This document shows, piece by piece, positions 46,134 to 56,773 of a stretch of DNA of 64,000 nucleotides. A program made the position numbers and the translations under genes. The notes under the pieces were generated by a model. It was not told the origin of the DNA, did no database searches, and saw only the letters and a program-made list of their open reading frames with translations. Numbering within the stretch: the first letter of the stretch is position 1; every line of letters begins with the position of its first letter. This DNA is from Blasia pusilla (Eukaryota > Marchantiophyta > Marchantiopsida > Blasiales): positions 31,372,001 to 31,436,000 of the forward strand of contig CM114274.1 in the NCBI GenBank assembly GCA_050084515.1, read 5' to 3'.

Positions 46134-48880
46134 TGAGATCGCCGTCAAAAGTCGATCAAGAATCTATCTGCTGCCACCGTCGGGTTGGCTGTGTTACGTG
46201 CCAAGTTCCTGCTGCCTGGGAATCCCGTACTTATCACCACGACGACTGCTGGCGCATGGGCAAGGCAGGTCTTCCTTCTAATTGCGATGATGGATGAAAG
46301 CTCCTCCATCTACACTCCCAGCGTGAGGCACTCCTTATCCTCCTCGAGATGCGTTGCAAGTGAAGTTGGTACCGAACTGAGCTTTTTCTCGATGGCTTAA
46401 TCTGTAAAGATTGTCACCGAGTGTCTATATTAATGACGAACACCTGAATGGCAGAGAAACCCAGTGAAAATGTGCTTGAAGTCCAGGTATGATCAGACCT
46501 GGTCGTAATTAGTGGATACTGTCCGAAGTGTTCATAGGTATGCGTTAGCCATAGAAGGTCATGTACACACCTAAGATGTTAAATTACCGATGTGATGAGA
46601 TGGTTAAGGAACCCGCCTTTCTGGTAGCAACTTGCAACCGGACAACAGGATGGGACTGCCAGTCCATACGGAACTCTGTTCAGTGCTGAGGTGAGTGATG
46701 ATTCTGAGAAGACAGACACAACTCTTTGAGGAACTCTATGAAGAGCTTCCGTGTATAGAGCCGTTGTTTGAGTTGTCTCCGGCCAGTGAATCTATAACGA
46801 GTTTTATTCTCACCCTAATCTTTAATTGGTGAGGTTTTCTCAACTATGAGTACATCTGGTTCCGCATGCTTCTGACATGACAGAATTCCATCATAGTCAT
46901 ACTTGCATACTTGTCCCGATGGCAAAGGGTTGTTTCCGCGACACACAATACCGCCTTGCCAAATGGAGGCCATAGAACAATTTGGTAACCTTGTACCATA
47001 CCGCGCTCAAGAAAGTAGCTCCTGCGTCGATGTGTCTTAATCATCTGAGCATGTATCTTACGAAAAGTTGGTCGATAGAAGCTCGGAATTTAGATTGCTT
47101 GCGTCCGAAGAATTTTGAAAGATAACGGCGAGCCAGTTGGAGCTCCTTCTCGGATTCAGAGGGCATGATGGATGAGAATTGAGAGGATGGATACAAACTT
47201 TATCCACAGATATGAAGAAAGTTCATTTTATATCTAGGGAGTACGCAGTCTTTAACTTGTTTCATCATTTGGCTCTCGTGATTGGAATAATGATTGTATT
47301 CAACGGAATTCTTTTGCAAGCTTGAAACAAAACGTGGAACTTTTTAAAAAGATTGCAGGTTTTTTGCAAGTCAGACTAAAAAATTTCGAAATTTGCAAAT
47401 GTCTGCAAGTCAAGTGCGAGGTCTTTGCAAGCCAATTGCGGGCCATCTACGAGCCAATTTCCATTGGACTGCAAGTGTTATAAGAAAAAAACTTTAATCC
47501 GGAGTTGTGTTATAATCACAAATTGCGAGTTGGATTCTCAATCTTGCCAGGGCAGCACTCACAAAGTTGCATATGAATTGTAGTTGCATTGAGAGTAAGC
47601 TATGGCTTCTAGGACTCGCAAAGTCGCTTCAAAGGTAGTAGTGAGATCCAATAAGTTATTCTATCCTCCGAAAAGAGTGTGCCCAACCATGTATAACATT
47701 GTATAAATAGTGGATTAAAGATATTATTGACTTCTCCGATAAACAATGCCACGTAATATGTAAGAAAAGTGAAGAAAAATTTTAATTAGGAATTTTATGT
47801 AATAAAATCCCAAACAGTGGAAATACTAGATAATCTTGGATTTTTGGACTACTTCTTCCTAGAGTAAATACTTTTGGGCTAACTTAAGAAGTAAAATTCT
47901 TGAAAATTTTCCTTACAAGGATATAGTGAAAGCACAATTTCAATGAAGATCAACCTCAAATTATTTGTTGCAAGTATGTTCTACCTGATAGGGATGTTCC
48001 ATGTTGAGAAAAACTTTTTTCTATGGTAAATTGTGAATTGAAAGTGATGATTTTATCACTACTTGATTTATCGAAGATTTTGTTTCACCTTCTCCGTCTC
48101 TTTGATTCCAATTTGGTTATAAGAGAATCATAGATTCATGCCCTCTACTCCTCCTAACTAGCCCCACAAAGAATATCCCACCTTCATATGTATGATGTAT
48201 TAGACCCACCACCTAGAGGGTCTAATACATCATGTGCGATCGTAGACCTTTAAAGTGATCCTTCGCTAGTATTAATTTTCAATTAATCAGACCCTATACA
48301 GTTTTTTTTGCAATTTTTAATTAAGGCATTGCAATTATAATTTCTTCAATTATGAATTTAATTAACCCTTTCACTATTAGAATCCCTTAGTTCCCTAATG
48401 CAATAGCCGCTTGCTTTCGACTCTTAACCTCATGTATCTACCATGGAAAAATAAGACTATCAAAAAGTCAGCAAGAGTGAATGAAGACGAAAGAAAACAA
48501 GATCAAGTGAAATATGCGTAATAATGGGATGTGAAAAATTCCTACCTATCAACGCTACGTAGCAAAGTTCGCACACTCTCACTATTGTTCTCAAGGGCTT
48601 TGCCAAGTTTCTCTTTGTGTGTCTTATGAGTTTCAGAAATCATAAATGGCTCTCTCAAAATTGCAACACTCTTGCTTGCTATCGAATTCTCTCTCACGAC
48701 GAGCCTCACAAACCCTCAACCTTGAGTCGTCATGCAATTGGCCCTAATTCCAGTTGTTACATCACCTTGTGCAAGTCTATCCATTGATCTAATGCTCCAA
48801 AAAATGGTTTCACACATCGATCTCACATTGAGAAAGATAAGTGAAATTAAGTGATGGTTTCATTAGAGGGCTTAATGTAT
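46134..48880. other. ALDH 3' flank and AT-rich intergenic sequence
   Basis: The first few hundred bases should hold the ALDH 3' UTR. A 66-codon minus-strand frame (46844-47044) shows no domain. 47380-47480 repeats a TTGCAAG-like phrase. A strong stem-loop lies at 48192-48233. Confidence 0.4.
48192..48233. other. Perfect stem-loop, 16-bp arms, 10-nt loop
   Basis: ATGATGTATTAGACCC and its exact reverse complement enclose ACCACCTAGA. The surrounding sequence is AT-rich and shows no gene. Confidence 0.88.
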
Positions 48881-48889
48881 TTTCCTTTG

Positions 48890-50165
48890 AGCACCATCTT
48901 ACATCTCACCATTGGATTGCCTTGAAACCTTGAGGAGTTTTGAATTTTTGCATTATTAGGGCATTCAACAAATCAGATCTTCTTTTAGAATTTTAAGGGT
49001 GGAGAAACAAATCATCAAAGAAAATATGTCCTCCATTTTTAATTCATTAATGGGAAGTCCAATGTGTTTTAAATAATTCATGCATGTTGAGCACCCTCTT
49101 ATACATGCATGTGCTAGAAAAATGTGGAGGCTTTTGGAGGATCAATCCTCATGGAATATCCTTCCCCTAGCTTAAGTCTATTTTCTTGCCATGAAGTACT
49201 TGTAACATCACATTCCACCATTGGATGGATTTTAAAGTTAAATAGGATTATTCTTGCTTGCATTTAAATTTAATGAATGGTTTAGATCTTATGAAAATTA
49301 CTCAAAATATTAGTTATGATTTAAACTTGTCATTTCTCATTGTTTATTTTTAGCTTCACTTCAAGGCAATATTTTCCGATGAAAAATAATATTCCACCTT
49401 GTCATGCCTTCATGCATGATTTGACAAAGTTTCACATTTTTTTGATCAGTATGAGTGAAGTTAGATTCTCACAAGATTTCCAAATTCAAGTATGATTCAA
49501 AATCTACCTTGAGAATTAATTTGGCATAACATCCTTATTTTATTTCCTTTAGTTTTAACATCACCTTGGATTTAACCGTTAGATTATACTAAAACCTTGA
49601 CGATTTGTGCATGGTTGAATTATTAGGTAATTCAATAGTTTAGATCTTTTGTTGGAATTTTAGGGATGGAGAAAAAATCATCAAATTGAATTCATTTTCC
49701 ATTTATAATTCATTTATGGGAGTTCCAATGAGTCTAAGATAATCCATACATATTGAGTACCACCCCATATATATGCTAGAAAATTTTGGAGCCTTCTGGA
49801 GGTTCAACCCTCATAGGACATCATTCGCCTTGGTTAAGTCAAATTTCTTGCATGGATGTGCTTGTAATATCACATTGCACCATTAGATGATTTGAAAGTT
49901 GTAGAAGAATATTCTTACTTGTATTCAAATTTAATGAACGGTTTTAGATCTTATGAAAGTAACTCAAATTTTGAGTTATGATTTCAACTTGGTATTTCCA
50001 AATATTTATTCTTAGCTTCACTTTGGAGCAATAGTTTCTTATGAAAAAAGTTTAACCAATTCTTCAAGTTTCCATGCATGATTTGACAAAAAATTTCAGA
50101 ATTTTTTGGTAAGTATGAGAGAAATTGGATACTCACAAGTCTTCCAACTTCAAGTATTCATATAT
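48890..50165. repeat. Direct duplication, period ~662 bp
   Basis: Two adjacent copies, about 48890-49505 and 49552-50165. Shared landmarks include CATGCATGATTTGACAAA (49411 and 50073), AATGTGTTTTAAATAATTCA-like and CTAGAAAA-TGGAG-C phrases, and TAGATCTTATGAAA. The copies differ by many substitutions and small gaps. Neither codes for protein. An apparent 73-codon frame at 50106 starts in copy two and is just AT-rich sequence. Confidence 0.8.
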
Positions 50166-50343
50166 TATCATTACTTATGCATTAAAGAAAATGAATTGCT
50201 TATGGATGATGTTATTGCATACTTAATAATCATTTTATATTTATTCCTAGATTTTTATATTTATTTTATTATGACCAATAAGAAAATGATAGGTTGCAAC
50301 GTACATGGGATATTGAGTTCCTTATAGTAGATTGTTAATTATT

Positions 50344-50981
50344 TGTAACGGCCTACCACTTATTTGGATCCTATGTTATAATCGGACCTTAAAAAAAATT
50401 TCTTCAAGCCCTTTCCGTCCATTACCCAAAGATAGGGGGAGTGCGGAGAACCCCAAAAGTACTATCAAGGGGGAAGGTCTCCAAGAGCGCTAGAGCTTGG
50501 GACTTAAACCCCACTTTGGGGTACTGCGGGGCGGCCAAAGGGCATTGAATGAATCGGGAGTTTGACGTTGGGACTTGAAACCCAAATCAAGTCCAATAGA
50601 GCGGATTTCAGAGGTCCCTATTGGATTCCAATGTGAGACTCATTTTGTTGGGTCTCGATTTGGGGCTCATGTTAGGTCCATTGGACAATTGGGACGACTA
50701 AACGCGCAAACGCCGTTTGAGATGATTGGACTCACAAGAAAGTCTGTCCCAAGTCTCTAAAAACTTGCCTGTGTTGGAAAGTGAGGAACTAGAAAGGTTG
50801 AGCTTGATGAAGTATCGAGTGGAGAACTCAATGGGTTGGACAACTGGTTGACCTAGACTAGACTAGACTAGCGTGAGTGTGTTTGGGTGTAGATCGGTAA
50901 TGAGAGCGTGTCCTACTGAGTGTACGCTTCCAGAACACTAAAGATTTGACGTTCATGAGGTCTTGGAGTAGGCGCATGACA
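50344..50981 (+). repeat. Diverged LTR of the 8720-type gypsy family
   Basis: From about 50420 it follows the LTR at 9180-9720 in order: GGAGAACCCCA-AAGTACTA, GGGGGAAGGTCTCC, CCCACTTTGGG, GGTTGAGCTTGATGA, GTACGCTTCC-GAACACTAAA. It ends GCGCATGACA. The start TGTAACGGCC may match TGTCGCGACC, but the first 400 bp of the reference LTR are largely missing. The flanking bases TTATT and AATGG do not match, so no TSD is visible. No internal region follows. It is an old solo or truncated LTR. Confidence 0.78.
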
Positions 50982-52500
50982 AATGGCCACTTCCCAAAGT
51001 GGAAATTCAACCATATTCCTACTTACCCAAAATAAGAATTTTCTATATTATATAGCTTCAATTGAGCCAAGATGAAGGGGAAACATGCTCTTTGAGGTTA
51101 CTCAAGGCCTCAACAAGTTATCCTTAACCTCATGAGGCTATCTTCCAATATCCTAAGGTGCTCTACCAAAACTTATCGATCTATCATAACGTGATAACTC
51201 AGCAAGGTAGTGTTAGAGAAATAGTCATTCGGTCTTGAGCATCAAGTCTCCCAATGTGTATACTGTCCTCCTAGGGAATCCTTTTACCGAAACCTTCACT
51301 TATTTCCTCATATTGCTAATGGAAGCTTGGGCACGATTGGCTTTCGCGGCGAATTCCTCAAGATGTATTATAAATGTTCATAACTTGAAACACGCATATA
51401 TATGTCAAAACACGAAATGTGATCAACTTATGGTAAAAAAGTGAACAAGTAGGTAGGGAGATTCCCCTATCCTTGATACTTTTGATATTCTTAGAGTCCT
51501 AGATCTTTCTCAAATATCTCATTCATGCCCCTATTTGTGACCCTCAATCCAAACATAGATCACAACTCCCAAATGCTTGCATTTGGATAATTGAGAGGTG
51601 GCCAAAATTTTGTGATTCTCATCGGTTTTCTTGCCATGTCCTAACTAATTTACGAGTCATTGGAGTTGCAACTTAGTTGTAGTACAATTGCACATGACTC
51701 TTAACTTTGCAAGTCTTGCACTTGCAAACTTGAGAATTGGACTCACAAGTTGCAAGTACGACATGACTCATAAGTTTTCTTCTCTTATATTTGCAATTTA
51801 GTTGTAGTTCAGTCACAAAATGCTTGCAAGATGGTTGTAAAAAACTCTCAATTTTTTTGCATCTCCTCCAAATTGTGAGTAATTTGTGAGGGATTTGACT
51901 CCCAAAAATGACTTGAAACTCATCCGTCAAACATTTGCAAAATGGTTGCAAATAAGTTATAAAATATCCACAAATTATCAAGTCCAAGTGGCAATCTTTT
52001 AGCACTCTTACAATAGTGGTTCTGGACTAATAAGAGATTTTTAAAGCAATTACAAAGCACTTGTTTTTTTCTCTTTCATAGCGTTGAGGTGAGAATACAT
52101 AGTCAAAGTGGAGCTCTTCTTCATTGAGTATATTTGCCTCTCTAATGCCAATTTTCTGGTCATGGTTATACTAGCATGAGCCTTGTCAGATCTTCCTTGG
52201 AGCTCTTGCATGTTTGAGCCGACGGATTTGACAATCTCTAGTTGACATCACTTGGATTCCAAGTGCTTTCCAATCTCTCTTATCCAAGTCTTTTGTGGCT
52301 CAAGCATCCACTTTGGAGGTCTTCTCTTTGGTGCCATCACATAACATCATCTTTTATTACCTTCATCATGTGTGGGTAGGGTTGTAGTTGTTCTCAGTGA
52401 GTATGTGGCTCCCACTGAAGATGTTGTCCCTTGGGCTTGATGGGTCATCTTCTATCTTGATAGGTCCCCCCCCTTCAACGGAAGTCAAATTGGTATATCC
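50982..52500. other. No recognisable gene
   Basis: AT-rich sequence with only short frames (51235-51444 plus; 51673-52005 minus). The latter comes from a region rich in TTGCAA-type phrases, similar in style to 47380-47480, and shows no domain. Confidence 0.4.
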
Positions 52501-52623
52501 AATTTATTATAAAATAAACCTCAAAAGAGGACAATGAAAGGTAATAACAACTCAAAAGAGGAGTCAAAAAATGCATAAAAGAATGCAAAAAGAAAATGGC
52601 AACAAGCCAACGCAAACACTAGC

Positions 52624-53430
52624 TCAACGAGCTGCACGATTGATAGCCTGAAACAAATCTGACAAGAACACAAGTGGTTGGTCAGACGTGAATGGACGAC
52701 GAGGCGAGCGATCCCCCACCACCTCCGCACGACGTATCAATGCCAAGGCTTGTGCATGTTGTAAGGCCATTGAGATGCATTGCCAAAAATAAGTAGTAAC
52801 TACCGAGAGAGAAGGACTACGGGAAGGGGCAAGGTGATGATTCTCAAGGGAGTGGTGAGCACATGTTTTCAGGAAAGTATCAAAAGACACATGTAAATGA
52901 CCAAATACTTTCATTGCAAAAGGAATAAATCCATCAGTCGCATGTCTCACAACATAACTTAGCTCCTTGATTCTTACTGCAGCTTTGGCTGCCAAGCCTT
53001 TGGTATGTGCGGCTCGACACACCAAGTCAGAACATGTTGGATTAGCAACCATCTCATCACCTAGTGTCTGGAATTCACCTCGAGATATAACAAGATCCAC
53101 TCTCCAACGAGAGGTTGCTTGTGTGGTTGAAGGTAGGACATGGAGTTGCTCTTGCCCAACGGTATATCCTGCAGTACGAGCCATCGATGCTACCGCCTCT
53201 CTAATGATATAATGTGTGGCTATTCGTTCTCCACCATGTGCACATCGGAGAATATGGATATCCTTGGCATCAATGGGATCCCTGCATACACAATTCGGCA
53301 CACCTAAGAGAGAAGGATGGGAAGTCCAAGACGTAACCACAAAGTTGTCGAGAATATACTTTGAGAAAGACGAAATGGAAGAATAAGAGGATTTGCAATA
53401 AGCCACGCCCCCGCTCCGGTATCCACACAT
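52624..53430 (-). pseudogene. LINE C-terminal CCHC/endonuclease block
   Basis: It shows CVCRDPIDAKDIHILRC and GGERIATHYIIREAV, then WRVDLVISRGEF as the likely (P)D site of the endonuclease fold. The conserved tail reads FDTFLKTCAHH and CISMALQHAQALALIRRAE. Residue order matches the block at 2570-3391 (FDSFLTDCAHH, GVSIALQRAQANGILRRAQ). The frame is open here although the element is broken elsewhere. Confidence 0.75.
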
Positions 53431-53597
53431 GAATGTAGACGAGCTTGATTAGCGTCAAAGGATGCCTCGGAAAGAATGCTGGAAAAGTTGATTTGATGTA
53501 GATTCTCAGAGATATGCTCTTGGAGTCGATCAAGCCCTTCTGTAATCAGTTGACTGAATGGGGGTAGAATTGCTTGTGTAGCAAGAGGAAGAAGAGC

Positions 53598-53897
53598 TCA
53601 TGAAGATCTCAATTGTTGTTGAAATAACAAGTCCCCCTCCTCTACATGGGCGATATGATCCATCAAGATAGGTGTATCTCCTTGGAGAAACCTTGAAGCC
53701 ATAATCGGTGCTACCAACGCCCAACTCCCCAAAAAGGCTGCGGGAGCAGATGCAACTGTGGAGGAAAGTCCCACCCCTCCAAAAGAAATAGGCAAGATAG
53801 CTTGTCGTGAAGCAAAGACACCATCCTCTCCCTCAAAGGTATTTGGGCCAAGAAGTTGACCAAAAGTTGCCAAGATAGAAGCATCAAAAGAGGCCAA
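53598..53897 (-). pseudogene. LINE post-RT block
   Basis: Open frame containing ILPISFGGVGLSSTVASAPA and FLGSWALVAPIM, a segment after the RT thumb. The same block appears decayed near 33840 as PIAFGGVGLLSTK, which supports one family. It lies between RT and the CCHC tail. Confidence 0.7.
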
Positions 53898-54034
53898 CCG
53901 ATGTAAGAACCTTAAAGTGGGAGGACAAGTGCAAAGAAGGTAGGAAGGACGTCATAGAAAACATTGGGAGAGAATCTCATAAGCCACTTGGGGATCCCCT
54001 ACATGAGGTAACAAATGAAGCCATTCCACGTCTT

Positions 54035-54862
54035 TCAAAAGGGCCTCATCCAAGAACTTTGAGACATAGTCGATGAAGCCAAGAAGCCAAGAACTCTAAC
54101 CCCTTCAATACAGATGGGAAAATCATGAGTAGGTGGGGTGAATGTTGAGGGAAGGCATGAAGAAGACCATACTCCACATTTACTAGGTTGGACTTTAAGG
54201 TTTAAGAAAGAGAGTTGCTCCACGAAATGGGTATAAGAAGGAACCACTTCAGAAGGAGGACCTATAATGTGAGTGTCATCAGCAATAGAAGGGAAAAGAC
54301 AAGATGGAAATGATTGCGCTAATGCTCGAAGGGCACAAAAATAGGCAATGGCAAAGAGTGGGCCACCCATGGGATCACCTTTACATGTGCCACAAGTCGA
54401 TTGTAGAGTACTATATTCCCCAGAAGTAGCATGATGGGAATAGATAATGGGCGTATCATAGGCATAGAAGGAGCAAGCAAATGGAATGAGGCTCGTGAGT
54501 TGTCCTCTTGCACAACGTAACTCCTCAAAGATGGTCGCATGAGAAACTGAATTGAATGCGTTAGCCACATTGACTTGAATTGCTATCCAATATGGATAAA
54601 TATCAAGAGTGGAGCAAATCCCATGCACCACAACCTCACAACCTCCGGGAGTTGCCACTCCAAATTGATGAGGAAATAAGAGGGCACTAAAGTAAGGACA
54701 AAATTGCAAGCATAGGGATCGACTAACCAAGCGGTATAAAACCTCTCCAATAGCCAAAGGGCGCACACGTGAAGGAGGCTTATCCATAGCCAACAAACGA
54801 CAAGCCACTAAGAGCCTAGAGATAAAGAATGGGAGACTACCTGCCGCCATATGTCCACACAC
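54035..54862 (-). pseudogene. LINE reverse transcriptase
   Basis: 275 codons open. RPLAIGEVLYRLVSRSLCLQ opens the fingers; motif A reads IQVNVANAFNSVSH, where the usual catalytic Asp is Asn; motif B is CKGDPMGGPLFAIAYF; motif C is SIADDTHIIGP with both Asp kept. It ends LKVQPSKCGVWSS and EGVRVLG. The enzyme would copy the element RNA at a nicked target; the changed motif A residue argues that this copy is inactive. The two halves of the RT at 39686-40210 and 33150-34398 match it in order. Confidence 0.9.
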
Positions 54863-55238
54863 CTTTTATAGAGAGACAAAGCGTGCTGAATCTGTTGGGA
54901 TAAAGCAATCGCGAAGATGCTAAAAAACCATCCCTAATAGCCCGCTTGCTGATAAGCAAGGAGGATGCAAAAAGCCCTTGTGAAAACCTCCAAGTCAAGC
55001 TCCAAGTCAAGGTCCTTTGTATAGTCTTCCACAAAAGGTGGAGCATCGCCACTTGAAGGAGGATGAAGAGCTTCTAAGAGAGCCACTGTTTCCCCACTTG
55101 GAACCGCTAGAGAAAGAGGACCCAATGCTCAAGCTGCACGCAAAAACTCACCAACCTGCCCCAAAAGTAGACTTCCTCGAAGGCGTTATTGTATTGAAGG
55201 CCTCCCATGATTGGCATGTTGAGTGGGATGAGCCGCAG

Positions 55239-55940
55239 CTAAGGCCTCTGCTCGAAGTACATGCTCATTCTCAAGATTCTTCCAATCCCCAGACATAAAG
55301 CGTTGAATACGTATGGAGGTTTCTGAGGACCCGTCGCACCATCCCTTGGAGGGAGGACTAAAACCCATTGTGGGAAGAGTAATAGGAGATACCAAGCATT
55401 GATATCTGTGGAGTCACGCGCTAACCTTTCTAATGGGAAAAGCAAAGCTTGTTGGATGATGGGGCAAAGAGCAATAGGAATGCGAGTGTAGAGTCTAGGA
55501 CGAGGAAGACGTGGATGGAAAGAGCAAAGGAGCTGAATTTGGCTTAACCAGGTCCAAGCAGTTATTGTGGGGAGTATAGTAGGAGGTGGTATCGGGTTAG
55601 GGATTGAAGGCCCATGCATGGATCGACAGTACCGTTGATGTCTTTTGATCCCATTAGGAGCAAACTCCTTACCACAAGGTATGCAACGAACCTTTGGTAC
55701 AAATGGAGAAGTAGAAGGGTTACAAGGAGAGAAGGTGGGAGGTGCAAGAGGTGGTGATAGCCGACGATGAGGGGGTAAGTAGGTTGGGGAAGGAAGAGGA
55801 GGAAGAGGGGAGATTCGGGTAGAGTAGATGGAAGTTGGAAGCAAGGGCATATATGAGATATGTGGGGATGGCAAAGTAGAAGGATTCGGTAATAATGGAT
55901 CAAGATTAGGCTTTGGATAAAGCATTAGGATAACGAGCAA
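55239..55940 (-). pseudogene. LINE N-terminus with C2H2 zinc finger
   Basis: A Pro/Ser-rich stretch (about residues 1-85) is followed by VRCIPCGKEFAPNGIKRHQR, completing C-x2-C-x12-H-x4-C, a finger of the C2HC type. R2-like elements bind target DNA through N-terminal fingers, so a similar role is inferred. The frame goes on through INAWYLLLLFPQWVLVLPPR and ends. The linker to the RT continues in other frames near 55130-54840. Confidence 0.65.
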
Positions 55941-56640
55941 AAGTAGTGGAATCCGTCCAAAAGAAATTTAGATGGAGAGATGAAGATTAGGAAATACCGA
56001 ATTTATGATTGAAAGTTACTATAAGAAAAATATAAAAAGCAATTGAAACGGAAAAGTGATCTATATGGTATCGGAAGAGGTGGCTCAAGAGAATGAATTT
56101 CTAATGTCCTTAAGGAGATGGAAAACATATGTAGGGGCGAGACAATAAGGTAAGGAGTTGAAAGAGCAAAGAAGACTTTTGGGAGGAATTGACCTAAAAC
56201 AAACCCGTACAAAAAATAGGCGCCTACAGAGAAGGAAGAAAAACTAGAAAACCTACTTGATTTGAAAAGAACCTCGGGGGGGACACTCTATGTATACCTC
56301 CTACATCACCTACGACGTTTTGGGGTCGGAAACCCCTAACTTATAAGTGATTTTTTTTTCCTCCCCCTTACTTTAAAATCACAATTTTTAAAAAATTATG
56401 ACCCCAATATTCTGTTAAGTAAATTTGTGTCCTTGATTTGTTTAGGGGCTTGAAAGTAAAGATAAGTACCCCTTCGCGCGGTGGTCTTGTATTGTTGCAC
56501 TTGATAATAGGCTATCAAAAGCTTTCAACAATACCCAAGCCACTGCCAAACATAGTATGATATGTAAGGTGGAATTATTTGCATGTTTCCATTGAATCAA
56601 TATTTAGTGCAACTTCCACTTTCCTCATTACTTTGACACC
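55941..56640. other. No assigned gene; probable 5' flank of LINE
   Basis: A short minus-strand frame (56003-56212) has no domain. Purine-rich tracts at the left side are likely LINE 5' UTR. A poly-T and poly-A rich stretch lies near 56350-56400. Confidence 0.35.
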
Positions 56641-56700
56641 TATGACGGAGAGGAATTGAACCTCTGTATGGGCAGGATGCTCATATGGCCACGCCGTCAT
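56641..56700 (-). tRNA. tRNA-like pseudogene, 60 nt
   Basis: On the minus strand ATGACGG at the 5' end pairs with CCGTCAT at the 3' end (7 bp), followed by A. A T-arm AGAGG-TTCAATT-CCTCT pairs perfectly, giving a B-box-like GGTTCAATTCC. An A-box-like TGGCCATATGAGC is present. The part between the stems is about 13 nt shorter than in a normal tRNA, and no clean anticodon arm forms, so I give no isotype. It may be a tRNA pseudogene or the head of a tRNA-derived SINE. Confidence 0.45.
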
Positions 56701-56773
56701 CCCCCTAATCTATCCCCTCCCAAAACTAGCCTATCATAAATTCATAAAATGACTTCACACTATAACATGCACA

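Larger units (their letters stand above)
52540..55940 (-). mobile_element. Near-complete LINE with zinc finger, RT and restriction-like endonuclease
   Basis: On the minus strand, in order: Pro-rich N-terminus with a C2H2 finger (55940-55239), linker (PPFVEDYTKDLDLELDLEVF, about 55070-54990), RT (54862-54035), post-RT region (53897-53598) and CCHC-plus-endonuclease tail (53430-52624). This architecture, N-terminal finger and C-terminal CCHC/endonuclease with no N-terminal APE nuclease, is that of R2/NeSL-type non-LTR elements and not of plant L1 or RTE. Frameshifts and stops separate the blocks. No poly-A tail or target duplication was found. Two partial relatives lie at 2570-3391 and around 33150-40210. 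Confidence 0.82.

Noticed and set aside
50106-50327. 73-codon hydrophobic frame as a membrane protein
   Set aside because: AT-rich sequence in the second copy of a duplication; not kept in the first copy.
50344-50981. Complete LTR with target duplication
   Set aside because: Flanks TTATT and AATGG do not match and the first part of the LTR is missing.
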